Assembly: GCA_003218525.1 (NCBI GenBank)
Contig: QHNU01000104.1
Coordinates: forward strand, 1,339-10,749
Direction of reading: 5' to 3'
Length of the DNA stretch: 9,411 nucleotides
Source of the DNA: Verrucomicrobiota bacterium
GTDB taxonomy: Bacteria > Verrucomicrobiota > Verrucomicrobiia > Chthoniobacterales > UBA10450
In this document: piece after piece, positions 1-6,996 of the stretch
Numbering within the stretch: the stretch's first letter is position 1
Layout of the letters: each line of letters opens with the position of its first letter
The notes under the pieces: generated by a model
What the model was told of the DNA's origin: nothing
The model's database searches: none
What the model saw: the letters and a program-made list of their open reading frames with translations, nothing else
Made by a program: the position numbers and the translations under genes

Positions 1-865
1 CGGGATCGGGTGTTTTGCCGGCGAGCTGTCTTTCGGCCTTGAGGGCGCGCCATGGTTTATGCGCAACACCACCGAGGGCAATCCGCGCCGATCTAATTTG
101 TCCGCCATCGAGATCCAACAACGCGGCCACGCTCACCAGCGCAAACGCGTAACTGGCCCGATCACGAATCTTTAGGTAATAAGAGCGTGTCGCAAATGGG
201 ATGGCAGGTAAATCGACCGCGGTGATCAATTCATCGCGGGCCAGATTCGTGTCACGATCCGGCGTATTGCCAGGCAAACGATGGAAATCGGCAAATGCAA
301 TCTCGCGCTCCCCGTTCGGTCCCTGCACACGCACAACAGCATCAAGGGCAGCCATCGCCACGCACATGTCACTCGGATGCGTCGCGATGCACTGGTCGCT
401 TTGTCCGAGAATGGCATGAATGCGATTGAATCCTTCGCGCGCGCCGCAGCCACTCCCAGGTTTCCGCTTGTTACAGGCAGGAAAGGCCGGATCGTAAAAA
501 TAATAACAACGGGTCCGCTGTAGGAGATTGCCCCCCGTCGTGGCCAGGTTGCGCAGCTGCGGACTCGCGCCGGCCAGGACTGCCTGGCTCAGCACCGGAT
601 AACGACTTGTGATTAGCGGATGCTCCGCCATGTCCGAATTGCGTACCAGCGCTCCCACCCTTACGCCCTTGCCACTCGGCAACTCCTCGATCTGTGTCAG
701 CGGTAGTCGATTGATGTCAACCAGCTGCGAGGGTGTCTCCACCCCCATCTTCATCAGATCGACTAGGTTCGTTCCCCCACCGAGCAACTTGCTGTTTGTT
801 TGCCCGGCAATTCCGGCGACCGCTTGCTGCGCATCAGCTGCACGGGAATAGACGAACGGATTCAT
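1..865 (-). CDS. FAD-binding subunit of PaoABC-like aldehyde oxidoreductase (3' end outside window)
   Basis: This is the middle electron-transfer subunit of a three-subunit molybdenum hydroxylase, passing electrons between the 2Fe-2S subunit and FAD. The 288 visible residues begin MNPFVYSRA. FAD-site motifs are LLGGGTNLVDLM (residues 27-38) and ATTGGNLLQR (109-118). Between them and the rest of the fold lies an insert with Cys120, Cys131, Cys140, Cys159 and Cys168 (RTRCYYFYD, then ACNKRKPGSGC). That insert is the mark of the PaoB/YagS branch, known to bind an extra 4Fe-4S cluster; plain CoxM/XdhB proteins lack it. The start ATG overlaps the upstream gene's stop as ATGA, so translation is probably coupled. 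The reading frame stays open to base 1, leaving roughly the last 30-40 residues outside. The cofactors are well supported; the substrate (aromatic or other aldehydes) is inferred from the PaoABC family only. Confidence 0.93.
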   Translation of the reverse strand, partial: MNPFVYSRAADAQQAVAGIAGQTNSKLLGGGTNLVDLMKMGVETPSQLVDINRLPLTQIEELPSGKGVRVGALVRNSDMAEHPLITSRYPVLSQAVLAGASPQLRNLATTGGNLLQRTRCYYFYDPAFPACNKRKPGSGCGAREGFNRIHAILGQSDQCIATHPSDMCVAMAALDAVVRVQGPNGEREIAFADFHRLPGNTPDRDTNLARDELITAVDLPAIPFATRSYYLKIRDRASYAFALVSVAALLDLDGGQIRSARIALGGVAHKPWRALKAERQLAGKTPDP

Positions 866-1554
866 CCCTTCACTGCCGCGCCTGATTGATCGCGCGCCTC
901 CTTGATTGCCGCCAAGATGTTAGTATAAGCGCCGCAGCGGCAGATGTTGCCACTCATCCATTCGCGTATCTGCGCGTCGTCTTTCGCATGTCCCTCTTTG
1001 ACCAGCGCCACGGCCGAACAGATCTGTCCCGGCGTACAATAACCGCATTGAAACCCGTCATGTTTAATGAATGCCGCTTGCATTGGGTGCAGCTGTTTGC
1101 CATTGGCTAACCCTTCGATGGTAGTGATCTCGGCCCCATCGTTTACCACTGCCAGTGTCAGACAGGAATTTACACGGCGGCCGTTTATGAGGACCGTACA
1201 AGCGCCGCATTGCCCGTGATCGCACCCTTTTTTCGACCCGGTGAGGTGTAACCGCTCCCGGAGCAAATCGAGCACGGTTACTCGCGGATCAAGTTGATCA
1301 ATAGCGTAGTCTTTGCCGTTGATTTTGAGACGAACGTTCACCGCGTCATGCGTGGATAAATCAGCGGTTTTAGTTGCTCCGGCTGCCGCGGCTTGCGCAA
1401 GCGCCAGGAATCGTGGACCGAGCGTAAAGGCAGCAATCGCGGCAGTAACTTGAACCAAAAACCGCCGCCGGCTTGTCCGCGTGAAAATCAAAGTCTTGCC
1501 GATTTGCCCCGACGGCACATCATTCTCCGTCCACAAATCGAATTCGCTCGTCAT
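862..1554 (-). CDS. Tat-exported 2Fe-2S subunit of PaoABC-like aldehyde oxidoreductase
   Basis: This 230-residue protein is the small iron-sulfur subunit of a periplasmic molybdenum oxidoreductase. A twin-arginine signal lies at residues 28-50 (SRRRF followed by a hydrophobic Ala-rich stretch) after a polar leader of about 27 residues, as in E. coli PaoA. The plant-ferredoxin-type 2Fe-2S site is Cys111, Cys116, Cys119 and Cys131 (KGCDHGQCGAC). The second cluster in the C-terminal helical domain uses Cys170, Cys173, Cys205 and Cys207 (QCGYCTPGQ and NICRCGAY). Both sets are complete. The gene runs straight into the FAD subunit with an ATGA overlap, so the complex is assembled from one transcript and probably exported folded on this subunit's Tat signal. 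No Shine-Dalgarno-like sequence precedes the ATG; the bases upstream are CTCTTCTCAG. An upstream gap of 283 bases separates it from the sulfatase gene, so its own promoter is likely, though I could not place one. Confidence 0.94.
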   Translation of the reverse strand: MTSEFDLWTENDVPSGQIGKTLIFTRTSRRRFLVQVTAAIAAFTLGPRFLALAQAAAAGATKTADLSTHDAVNVRLKINGKDYAIDQLDPRVTVLDLLRERLHLTGSKKGCDHGQCGACTVLINGRRVNSCLTLAVVNDGAEITTIEGLANGKQLHPMQAAFIKHDGFQCGYCTPGQICSAVALVKEGHAKDDAQIREWMSGNICRCGAYTNILAAIKEARDQSGAAVKG

Positions 1555-1647
1555 CTGAGAAGAGGCGGCGCCGTTCCGTTCGCCACAAAAGCATCGCGTG
1601 AGGAGGCGCGTGCGGTCGTCAGCAAGTCGACTGCTTTACTTTTTCCA

Positions 1648-1680
1648 GCGGGTATTCGCCTTCAATATTACGATACCCGC
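1648..1680. repeat. Inverted repeat (8-bp perfect arms) upstream of the oxidoreductase genes
   Basis: GCGGGTAT (1648-1655) is matched by ATACCCGC (1673-1680) around a 17-base A/T-rich loop. It sits in the 283-base gap between the sulfatase stop (1838) and the oxidoreductase start (1554). No T tract follows on either strand, so it is not a canonical terminator. It could be a factor-dependent terminator for the sulfatase gene or an operator for the oxidoreductase pair. The rest of the gap shows no gene that I can support. Confidence 0.5.
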
Positions 1681-1798
1681 AGAGAATTCTGGCTTTTCAG
1701 CATCACGATGAGTCGCCCGCGGACCGGGACCGCAGTGAGCACATAGACTTTCTCCGGGGGACCCGCGCTCGATCACGGGGCAACAGATCAGTCCTGCA

Positions 1799-1811
1799 GC
1801 TGGTCACCAGC
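1799..1811. repeat. Short inverted repeat just downstream of the sulfatase gene
   Basis: GCTGGT and ACCAGC arms flank a single central base, 26 bases past the sulfatase stop codon. As RNA it would fold as a 5-bp stem with a 3-base loop. No T run follows, so a terminator role is only a weak possibility. Confidence 0.3.
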
Positions 1812-1837
1812 GCTTTCTCGATTTCTTACGAACAGAA

Positions 1838-3229
1838 CTACAGTTTCGCGTGGTGTAACCAATCGCTGAAACGTTTGACCAACTCGGCAAATTCCGGCCG
1901 ATCGACCAGATTGTGCATCTGATAGGGATCAGTCGTGACATGGTAAAGTTCTGGCTTGTCGCCCACCGTTTCGACGTAAACGAAATCTTTCGTCCGAATG
2001 GCCTGATAATCTTGGTCGGTCGGGGTGGTGGCTTGATTCTGCACAACATGATTCCCAGCTTGATCGGCCTCCGGCTCTTCTTCCTCTTCTTCGTCGCTCG
2101 GCGTTATTTGCGCATTCGTCGTGCCAGGCCAGCCCTCGAGCAGGAGCGCATCTCTCCATTCCGTTGTACCGCGCAGCAATGGAACTAGCGAACGACCATC
2201 TACATCCGAAGGAATTGGAATACCTGCTAACTCATAAATCGTCGGCGCCAGATCGATGACGGCGACCAGTCTGTCTTCCAGACGCGTTTCCGCAATAAGA
2301 GGAGGATAACGTATCGCGCAAGGTCCTCGACTCGCTTCCTCGTAGACGCGATTCTTTCGCAGCAGGCGATGTTCGCCCCAAAAGTATCCATTATCGGAAT
2401 AAAAGACGATAAAAGTATTATCGAGTTTCCCCTGCTGCTTTAGCTTCTCAAGAACATCGCGAACCGCGACGTCTACGGAGTGAAGACAGCGCAGTTGATT
2501 CAACCGAAATTCGTCGACCCGTTTTTCTATCTTGTGTTGACTGAGTTGGGGCGTCTCTTTCAGCCAGGTCGGCTTGTCTGATTGATCGGCCGGATTGAAG
2601 TTGGGAGGGCGCCATTTGGCAAGATGTGGAAATAAATGTTCATCCCCAGGTGCCGGAGTCGCCGGACTATGCGGAGCCCGGCTGGCAAACAAGAGAAAGA
2701 AGGGCTGATCGCCCGGAACCTTGTCTAAAAAATCGAGCGCATGATCGCGTAAAATCGATGTGATGTATCCCGCAACTGTTTGAAAGGTGCCGAACAAATT
2801 TAGTTTCGGATCGAAATAACCCTTGGTCCATGCCGTCCAATAGTTGTACTCCGGGCGGGCCTCACCCGGCCAGCTGTTGAGATACTTGCCGACTAAACCA
2901 GTGAAATAGCCGGCGTCGTGCAGGCGATTCACGAGTGTCGGGCCCAATAACTGATCGTTATTTGTGCGCACTCCGGTGTGATGAGCGTATTTCCCTGTCA
3001 AAAAACTGGCACGGCTTGGGCAACAAAGTGCCGTCGGCGTTATGAAGCGGGAGAAGGTTACTCCTTGGTCTGCAATCATCTCCTTGGTACTAGGCATGAA
3101 CTCCTCCGTCAACGTGTCATGGCTTTGGTCATCGGTCATAATGACCAGGAAATTCGGCTTTTGACTGGTCTGACCCAAGGCGAGCGATATCAGGCTCAGA
3201 TGAAAAATAGTGACGACGAGCAATCTCAT
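1838..3229 (-). CDS. Exported sulfatase, N-acetylglucosamine-6-sulfatase-like
   Basis: The protein hydrolyses a sulfate ester, most likely on an external sulfated glycan. It has 463 residues. An N-terminal signal peptide covers about residues 1-20 (hydrophobic LLVVTIFHLSLISLALG, then Q20). The metal-binding start NFLVIMTDDQS (26-36) supplies Asp33 and Asp34. The sulfatase signature is ALCCPSRASFLTGKYAHH (67-84), in which Cys69 is the residue converted to formylglycine. GLVGKYLN (111-118) and FYSDNGYFWGEH (276-287) supply further active-site residues, including Asp279, Asn280 and His287. The LCCPSRASxLTGKY form of the signature resembles human GNS, hence the substrate guess; other S1 sulfatase subfamilies are possible. 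A run of six Glu after Asp (379-385) followed by a Gln/Asn-rich stretch forms an unusual surface insert before the final IRTKDFVYVE strand. Formylglycine formation needs a maturase not present here. The gene has its own 234-base upstream gap and no visible ribosome binding site. Confidence 0.95.
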   Translation of the reverse strand: MRLLVVTIFHLSLISLALGQTSQKPNFLVIMTDDQSHDTLTEEFMPSTKEMIADQGVTFSRFITPTALCCPSRASFLTGKYAHHTGVRTNNDQLLGPTLVNRLHDAGYFTGLVGKYLNSWPGEARPEYNYWTAWTKGYFDPKLNLFGTFQTVAGYITSILRDHALDFLDKVPGDQPFFLLFASRAPHSPATPAPGDEHLFPHLAKWRPPNFNPADQSDKPTWLKETPQLSQHKIEKRVDEFRLNQLRCLHSVDVAVRDVLEKLKQQGKLDNTFIVFYSDNGYFWGEHRLLRKNRVYEEASRGPCAIRYPPLIAETRLEDRLVAVIDLAPTIYELAGIPIPSDVDGRSLVPLLRGTTEWRDALLLEGWPGTTNAQITPSDEEEEEEPEADQAGNHVVQNQATTPTDQDYQAIRTKDFVYVETVGDKPELYHVTTDPYQMHNLVDRPEFAELVKRFSDWLHHAKL

Positions 3230-3463
3230 CGCGGCGATTGGTTTGACGTAGATGAAATCGCGATTAGTCCGCCGACGAAAAGAGATCCAACCAGTCGCCA
3301 GGCAATTGGATTATGCACATAGGTCGCGTGGCAGCTGAGAAGACGCTGTCGTTTTCACACCTCGCCAACCACCTCCTACCTTAGGACGATGATTACAGAG
3401 GGCGCGGAAGTTTTGCGCCTAGACTTTAAGTCCGGCTCCGCCTGACAACCTATACGGGGCCGA
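3230..3463. other. Intergenic gap between response regulator and sulfatase
   Basis: These 234 bases hold no gene that I can support. A perfect 11-base inverted repeat, GACTTTAAGTC, lies at 3422-3432, about 30 bases past the regulator's stop codon. A weaker GGCGC...GCGCC pair lies at about 3401-3419. Neither is followed by a T run. The sulfatase promoter probably lies here, but no convincing -35/-10 pair stands out. Confidence 0.4.
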
Positions 3464-4132
3464 CTACGTTACGCCGGTCTCGTTCCAGCGAAACGCTTCG
3501 CGGAGCAACTCTTTTGCACCGGTTACTCCAAACTTTTCTTTCAGCCGAGCGAAATAAACTTGTACCGTTTTCACCGACAGATGCATCCGCTCGGCAATTT
3601 GTGAAGTGCTCAGTCCTTGGCCCAAGAACTCGAATACTTGCAGTTCCCGATCACTCAGGCGGTGAATCGGTGGACGATCACTTTTCGGGCGGCCCAATTT
3701 TGTGGCAATCGACGACATCACCCCGTCGCTAACGAATACCTTGCCGGACAACACGCGACGGATAGCGGTGATGACTTGCTGAGAAGTGCTGCCTTTCATG
3801 ACATAGCCGCGGGCTCCGGCACGAAGAGCGCGTTCGGCGTAAATCATTTCGTCGTGCATCGATAAGACTAGAACAGGCAAGGACGGATGTTGAATAGCTA
3901 GATCTTTTAATAGCTCCATGCCGGAGCCTTGCCGGAGAGACAAATCCAATAATACCAGATCGGGACGCGTCGTTTGGATTCTACTTAGGGCATCGGCCGC
4001 GTCGCCGCTCTCGCCGCAGATGGTCAAATCGTGTTCTTGTTCGATCAGACCACGCAATCCTTCGCGAACTACGGCATGATCATCGATGAGGAAAACCCGC
4101 GATTTTTCCGGCTCAGCCTCCGAAACGCTCAT
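3464..4132 (-). CDS. NarL/FixJ-family response regulator
   Basis: A 222-residue DNA-binding regulator and the cytoplasmic output partner of the kinase gene that overlaps it. The receiver domain covers about residues 11-130: the acidic pair is Asp17-Asp18 (FLIDDHAVVREGL), the phosphoacceptor is Asp63 (LVLLDLSL), the switch Ser is Ser91 (LVLSMHD) and the conserved Lys is Lys113 (GYVMKG). A LuxR-type helix-turn-helix spans about 157-212 (LSDRELQVFEFLGQGLS, then IAERMHLSVKTVQVYFARL). All key receiver residues are present, so it should be phosphorylatable. Its start lies 20 bases inside the kinase gene, which implies coupled translation and a cognate pair. Targets are unknown; the overlapping glycosyltransferase operon or the sulfatase gene immediately downstream are the obvious candidates. 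No Shine-Dalgarno sequence precedes the ATG, as expected for a coupled start. Confidence 0.96.
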   Translation of the reverse strand: MSVSEAEPEKSRVFLIDDHAVVREGLRGLIEQEHDLTICGESGDAADALSRIQTTRPDLVLLDLSLRQGSGMELLKDLAIQHPSLPVLVLSMHDEMIYAERALRAGARGYVMKGSTSQQVITAIRRVLSGKVFVSDGVMSSIATKLGRPKSDRPPIHRLSDRELQVFEFLGQGLSTSQIAERMHLSVKTVQVYFARLKEKFGVTGAKELLREAFRWNETGVT

Positions 4133-5192
4133 CGCCAGAAACTATCGGCACTTCACAACAAATCAATGTTCCGCGTGGAATATTCGAAGAAATCGTCAGC
4201 AATCCTCCAGTTAGATGGGCGCGGTGTCGCATCACCTTCATTCCAATTCCGCTGTTGCTGCGGTCTGCGTCGTTCAATCCAGAGCCGTCATCCGTGACAG
4301 TTAAGCGCAAGCCTGTTCCGGACCGATCGAGTCGAATCAGGATGCGCGTGCCGCGGGCGTGCTTTGCCGAATTGATGGCAGCTTCGCGGGCAATCCAATA
4401 CAAATGGTTTGCAACTTCACGCGAAATGGGAATGTCGGTCCCGCTTTCAAAGCGACACTCAATTTTGCGTTCGTAAGTAATCGATCGAGCCAGTCCGTTC
4501 AAGGCGTCAAGGAGGTCAGTATCAAGCTCAAACGAGAGTAGGCCGCGCGCAATCTCACGCGAAAGCTCGACTCCCTTGTCCACCAAGTTCGCTACCTTGT
4601 GCGCTTTTTTTCCGATGTTTGGATCGAGCTCATCAGTCTGAACAGCCACTGCCTGTGCCAGAAGGCCCGTCCCGACCAAATGCTGACAGAGGCTATCGTG
4701 CAATTCCCGGCCTAATCGCTCGCGTTCCTGCTCGGCGACGACGGAAATTTCCTTTTCCAGACGCCGCCGGGTCGCAAGTTCCTGCCGCAAGGCTGCGGTT
4801 CTTTCGTCCACGCGAGATTGCATTTTAGCTAGCAGTTCATGCCAGCGCGCAAGGAGGAACACGAAAACTAAATAAGCCGCGAATTCGCATGCCAAGTTCC
4901 ATGTTCGCAATTGTGGTATTCCTCCCGCGACGTCAGAAATGACCCCGGCCACGACACTGAGAAATGCGATTAATCCACCCCAACGAACGCCGCAATACCA
5001 AGTCGCAATCGCGATCGGCGCCAGATAAAAAAGGAGCATCGAGTTCTCGAACCCCGAGACGTAATCGAGATAACCGACAAAACCGACCAGCAGCAGGCAG
5101 CCGAATGGGACCAGAGAAAGAATACGCGTGGATCCGAAATGTCTGATCAGGAAATCTTTCACGGCGCTACCTGCTGGTAAAGTTGCAATCAA
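4113..5192 (-). CDS. Membrane sensor histidine kinase, NarX/DegS-type (HisKA_3)
   Basis: A 359-residue inner-membrane sensor that autophosphorylates and passes phosphate to the overlapping response regulator. Four likely membrane helices lie at about 25-44, 51-68, 71-90 and 99-116, with hardly any periplasmic domain, so the signal is probably sensed in or near the membrane. A coiled-coil linker follows (about 118-160). The dimerisation/phosphoacceptor box is EQERERLGRELHDSLCQHL (154-172) with His165. The ATP-binding domain shows the N box REAAINSAKHA (269-279, Asn274), the G1 box DDGSGL (301-306) and GIGMKVM (316-322). The predicted start is a TTG at 5190-5192, and TTGA forms a 4-base overlap with the glycosyltransferase stop. 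A rare start with a stop overlap suggests low, strictly coupled translation. The next Met is residue 52, inside the second helix, which makes the TTG start more likely than a downstream one. Confidence 0.94.
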   Translation of the reverse strand: MIATLPAGSAVKDFLIRHFGSTRILSLVPFGCLLLVGFVGYLDYVSGFENSMLLFYLAPIAIATWYCGVRWGGLIAFLSVVAGVISDVAGGIPQLRTWNLACEFAAYLVFVFLLARWHELLAKMQSRVDERTAALRQELATRRRLEKEISVVAEQERERLGRELHDSLCQHLVGTGLLAQAVAVQTDELDPNIGKKAHKVANLVDKGVELSREIARGLLSFELDTDLLDALNGLARSITYERKIECRFESGTDIPISREVANHLYWIAREAAINSAKHARGTRILIRLDRSGTGLRLTVTDDGSGLNDADRSNSGIGMKVMRHRAHLTGGLLTISSNIPRGTLICCEVPIVSGDERFGG

Positions 5193-6724
5193 GGTGCGAC
5201 AGGGGCGCTACTGGCTTTCCGAGTTACGAAAATATACTTGGTGCCACTGTCATCGCCCTTGATGGCATTCAAACGCGGCGGCAACTCAATTTCTGATAGT
5301 TCGGCCAGCTTCAATTGGTCGTTCGCGCGCAGCACGAGTCCATCTAGTGCTCCCGCTCGCCATAGTTCGGCTGCACGATCGAAAGTTAGAAATCGAGGTC
5401 GTTGCAAATAAAGAAGAAGCCCTTCGTCCGCTGCGCGGATGACCTCATAACGGAGATGGGATATTTGCGCGGTACGACGAACCTCCCTTCCAAATTCCTC
5501 CAGGGCGTCACGGTGTGTTCGATAGCCCTGAATCACGCGCGTGGCCGCGTAACCTCCCGCGTAAACTGCGGACACTAAAATGCCCGCGATAATGATGCGG
5601 CGAAGAAGTAGTTCAGAGTGCTTGCGTTGCTTAAAATAATTTAATTGCGCCGCGAGCAATAAACAAAGTGGAGGTATAGACGGGAAAATGCGATCGACGC
5701 GCTTCGACGGAATGAGTGACATCACCACGATTCCGCCCAGTGCCCAGGCCAGCAGCCAGCACATCTCGGGCGAGATCTCTCTTAACCATGCGCGGGTGCC
5801 GATACGAGTCTGGCGTATGGCCAAAATGAACAGCATGATCATGAGCAAACTCCACGGTGCGAATTTGGACAGCAGATGTGGAACGTAGAAAAGCAGCGGC
5901 TGCGAACGGTGAAGACCTTCACGGAATCGTTCCCCAAATTCGACCTGAATGGCATCGTGATAAAATCCAGGAACGAACAGCGCGCCAGTGATTACCCAGG
6001 CGAGAAAGATCGCAAATGAAGCAGTCCATGGCCACCATCCGCTCCAGGCCGTTGGAAAATCGCCGCGCCATCTTTGAAGAATTTGATAAATGATAACGGG
6101 CGGCAGGACGAAAGCATAGACGATCGGTCCTTTGATAAACAAGCCGGCGACGAGGAACGCAAGCAGGATCACGCGCTGGTGCGTTGTCCAATCTCGCCCG
6201 GTCCGCACTTTATCGAACATGAGTACCCCGATAGCGAAGCAAACCAAAGCCAACGGCATATCGGTGCGAACAAGCGTCGCCAAGCGTGGACTGAGTAAGT
6301 TGAATCCAAAAGCAGCGAGCGCAGTCAGCGCGGCCAAATCCCCGAATGCTTTTTTCGCAGTGCCAAAGATCAGAAAAGCGAGGGTGATCCCTGCCAAAAA
6401 CGATGGCAAGCGCCACGCCAAATCCCAAGAGCGCGTGAGTTCGTAAAGCACGGCCGAGGCCCATCCAATTGCTGGCGGTTTGCTGTTAATATGAAATTGG
6501 CTGTGACGTTCGCCTCGTGCCGGCAGACCCTCGGTCGGTGTGGTTTGGAAGAGCCAACGGTTCTGTTTAACCATTTGATAGGAAACAAACGCCTGTTTTG
6601 CCTGGTCATAGTCGTCCAGCGTCCAAGGCAGGTTGGCCAGTGCAAATAAGATCAGGACAACACCAATAACCCGAAAAAACTGGCAATTGGCCCCGAGGAA
6701 TGGGAGTTGTTCCGAGGGCGGCAT
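5189..6724 (-). CDS. GT39/ArnT-like membrane glycosyltransferase
   Basis: A 511-residue polytopic GT-C enzyme of the PMT_2/ArnT group, which moves a sugar from a polyprenyl-phosphate donor to lipid A, a glycan or a protein on the outer face of the inner membrane. The first helix (about 17-35) leads into PWTLDDYDQAKQAFVSYQMV (33-52). Asp37-Asp38 there occupy the position of the catalytic acidic pair of the family (W..DE..A). INSKPPAIGW (79-88) matches the conserved KPP segment of the first periplasmic loop. About ten further hydrophobic helices follow to about residue 395, including the family-like KRVDRIFPSIPPLCLLLA (341-358). The remaining 115 residues or so form a soluble C-terminal part. 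Donor and acceptor cannot be told from the sequence. It is the first gene of an operon with the kinase and regulator, its stop overlapping the kinase start (TTGA). No Shine-Dalgarno sequence sits at a useful distance from the ATG. Confidence 0.92.
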   Translation of the reverse strand: MPPSEQLPFLGANCQFFRVIGVVLILFALANLPWTLDDYDQAKQAFVSYQMVKQNRWLFQTTPTEGLPARGERHSQFHINSKPPAIGWASAVLYELTRSWDLAWRLPSFLAGITLAFLIFGTAKKAFGDLAALTALAAFGFNLLSPRLATLVRTDMPLALVCFAIGVLMFDKVRTGRDWTTHQRVILLAFLVAGLFIKGPIVYAFVLPPVIIYQILQRWRGDFPTAWSGWWPWTASFAIFLAWVITGALFVPGFYHDAIQVEFGERFREGLHRSQPLLFYVPHLLSKFAPWSLLMIMLFILAIRQTRIGTRAWLREISPEMCWLLAWALGGIVVMSLIPSKRVDRIFPSIPPLCLLLAAQLNYFKQRKHSELLLRRIIIAGILVSAVYAGGYAATRVIQGYRTHRDALEEFGREVRRTAQISHLRYEVIRAADEGLLLYLQRPRFLTFDRAAELWRAGALDGLVLRANDQLKLAELSEIELPPRLNAIKGDDSGTKYIFVTRKASSAPVAP

Positions 6725-6788
6725 GAATCAATGTAACTTCGCCTTGGCGGCGATCAGAGCAGTTCTAGAGAGTTTCTCGACAATTCAC

Positions 6789-6850
6789 AAAAAAGATTCT
6801 CAGCTCTTCGATTTGGGCCACTGCGGCTGATCGGGCCAAAGGGCCTAATC
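6789..6850 (-). promoter_or_regulatory. Competing stem-loop arms followed by a T tract (possible attenuator)
   Basis: Read on the minus strand, three arms occur in order: a first arm (6850-6841, containing GGCCC), a second (6840-6833, TTTGGCCC) and a third (6819-6812, GGCCCAAA). The second arm can pair with the first in a compact hairpin with a 4-base loop, nine positions long with one mismatch and one G-T pair. It can instead pair with the third over eight positions with one mismatch. Six T residues follow at 6794-6789, 65-70 bases before the glycosyltransferase ATG. The T run lies about 17 bases past the third arm, which is too far for a canonical terminator, so this is a tentative call. 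Confidence 0.3.
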
Positions 6851-6869
6851 AAGGCGCCAAATAGCCAAG

Positions 6870-6888
6870 ATAGAGGATCTCGCTCTAT
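6870..6888. repeat. Inverted repeat ATAGAG/CTCTAT
   Basis: Perfect 6-bp arms (6870-6875 and 6883-6888) flank seven bases. It lies about 146 bases upstream of the glycosyltransferase ATG and could be a small operator or leader stem. It may also be chance. Confidence 0.3.
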
Positions 6889-6975
6889 GTTGCGTGGTGG
6901 CAGCAACTTACGCTGAAACCTTCCTCATCTACCACTCTTCCAGTGTCAAGTCTCAGTAACCAAGGCTGTCGGCAT

Positions 6976-6995
6976 CCTTAATGCTTCATTTAAGG
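6976..6995. repeat. Inverted repeat just before the small plus-strand ORF
   Basis: CCTTAA (6976-6981) and TTAAGG (6990-6995) form a 6-bp stem. With a one-base bulge it extends to eight pairs (CCTTAATG against CATTTAAGG). It ends one base before the ATG at 6997, so folded RNA would hide any ribosome entry for that ORF. The AAGG in the right arm is too close to the ATG to serve as a good ribosome binding site. Confidence 0.35.
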
Positions 6996-6996
6996 C

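Larger units (their letters stand above)
6725..6996 (-). promoter_or_regulatory. Leader of the glycosyltransferase-kinase-regulator operon
   Basis: This 272-base region upstream of the glycosyltransferase ATG holds no gene but several inverted repeats: competing GGCC-rich arms at 6812-6850, ATAGAG/CTCTAT at 6870-6888 and CCTTAA/TTAAGG at 6976-6995. Read on the minus strand, a perfect TTGACA lies at 6949-6944, but no -10 box stands 16-18 bases beyond it. The promoter is therefore not located. The number of possible stems suggests a structured leader. Assignment to the minus-strand operon is inferred from position; the divergent small gene could share it. Confidence 0.4.

Noticed and set aside
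1393..1746. Plus-strand ORF of 117 codons across the start of the 2Fe-2S subunit gene
   Set aside because: Half of it is antisense to a well-supported Tat-signal protein, and its translation shows no domain or credible signal. The part in the gap has no independent support.
6929..6935. Minus-strand GTGGTAG, resembling part of the RfaH ops element (GCGGTAG)
   Set aside because: A 7-base match with one mismatch is expected often by chance, and the rest of the 12-base ops consensus does not fit.
6944..6949. Perfect TTGACA on the minus strand as a promoter for the glycosyltransferase operon
   Set aside because: The bases 16-18 positions downstream (around GAGGAA) do not resemble a -10 box.
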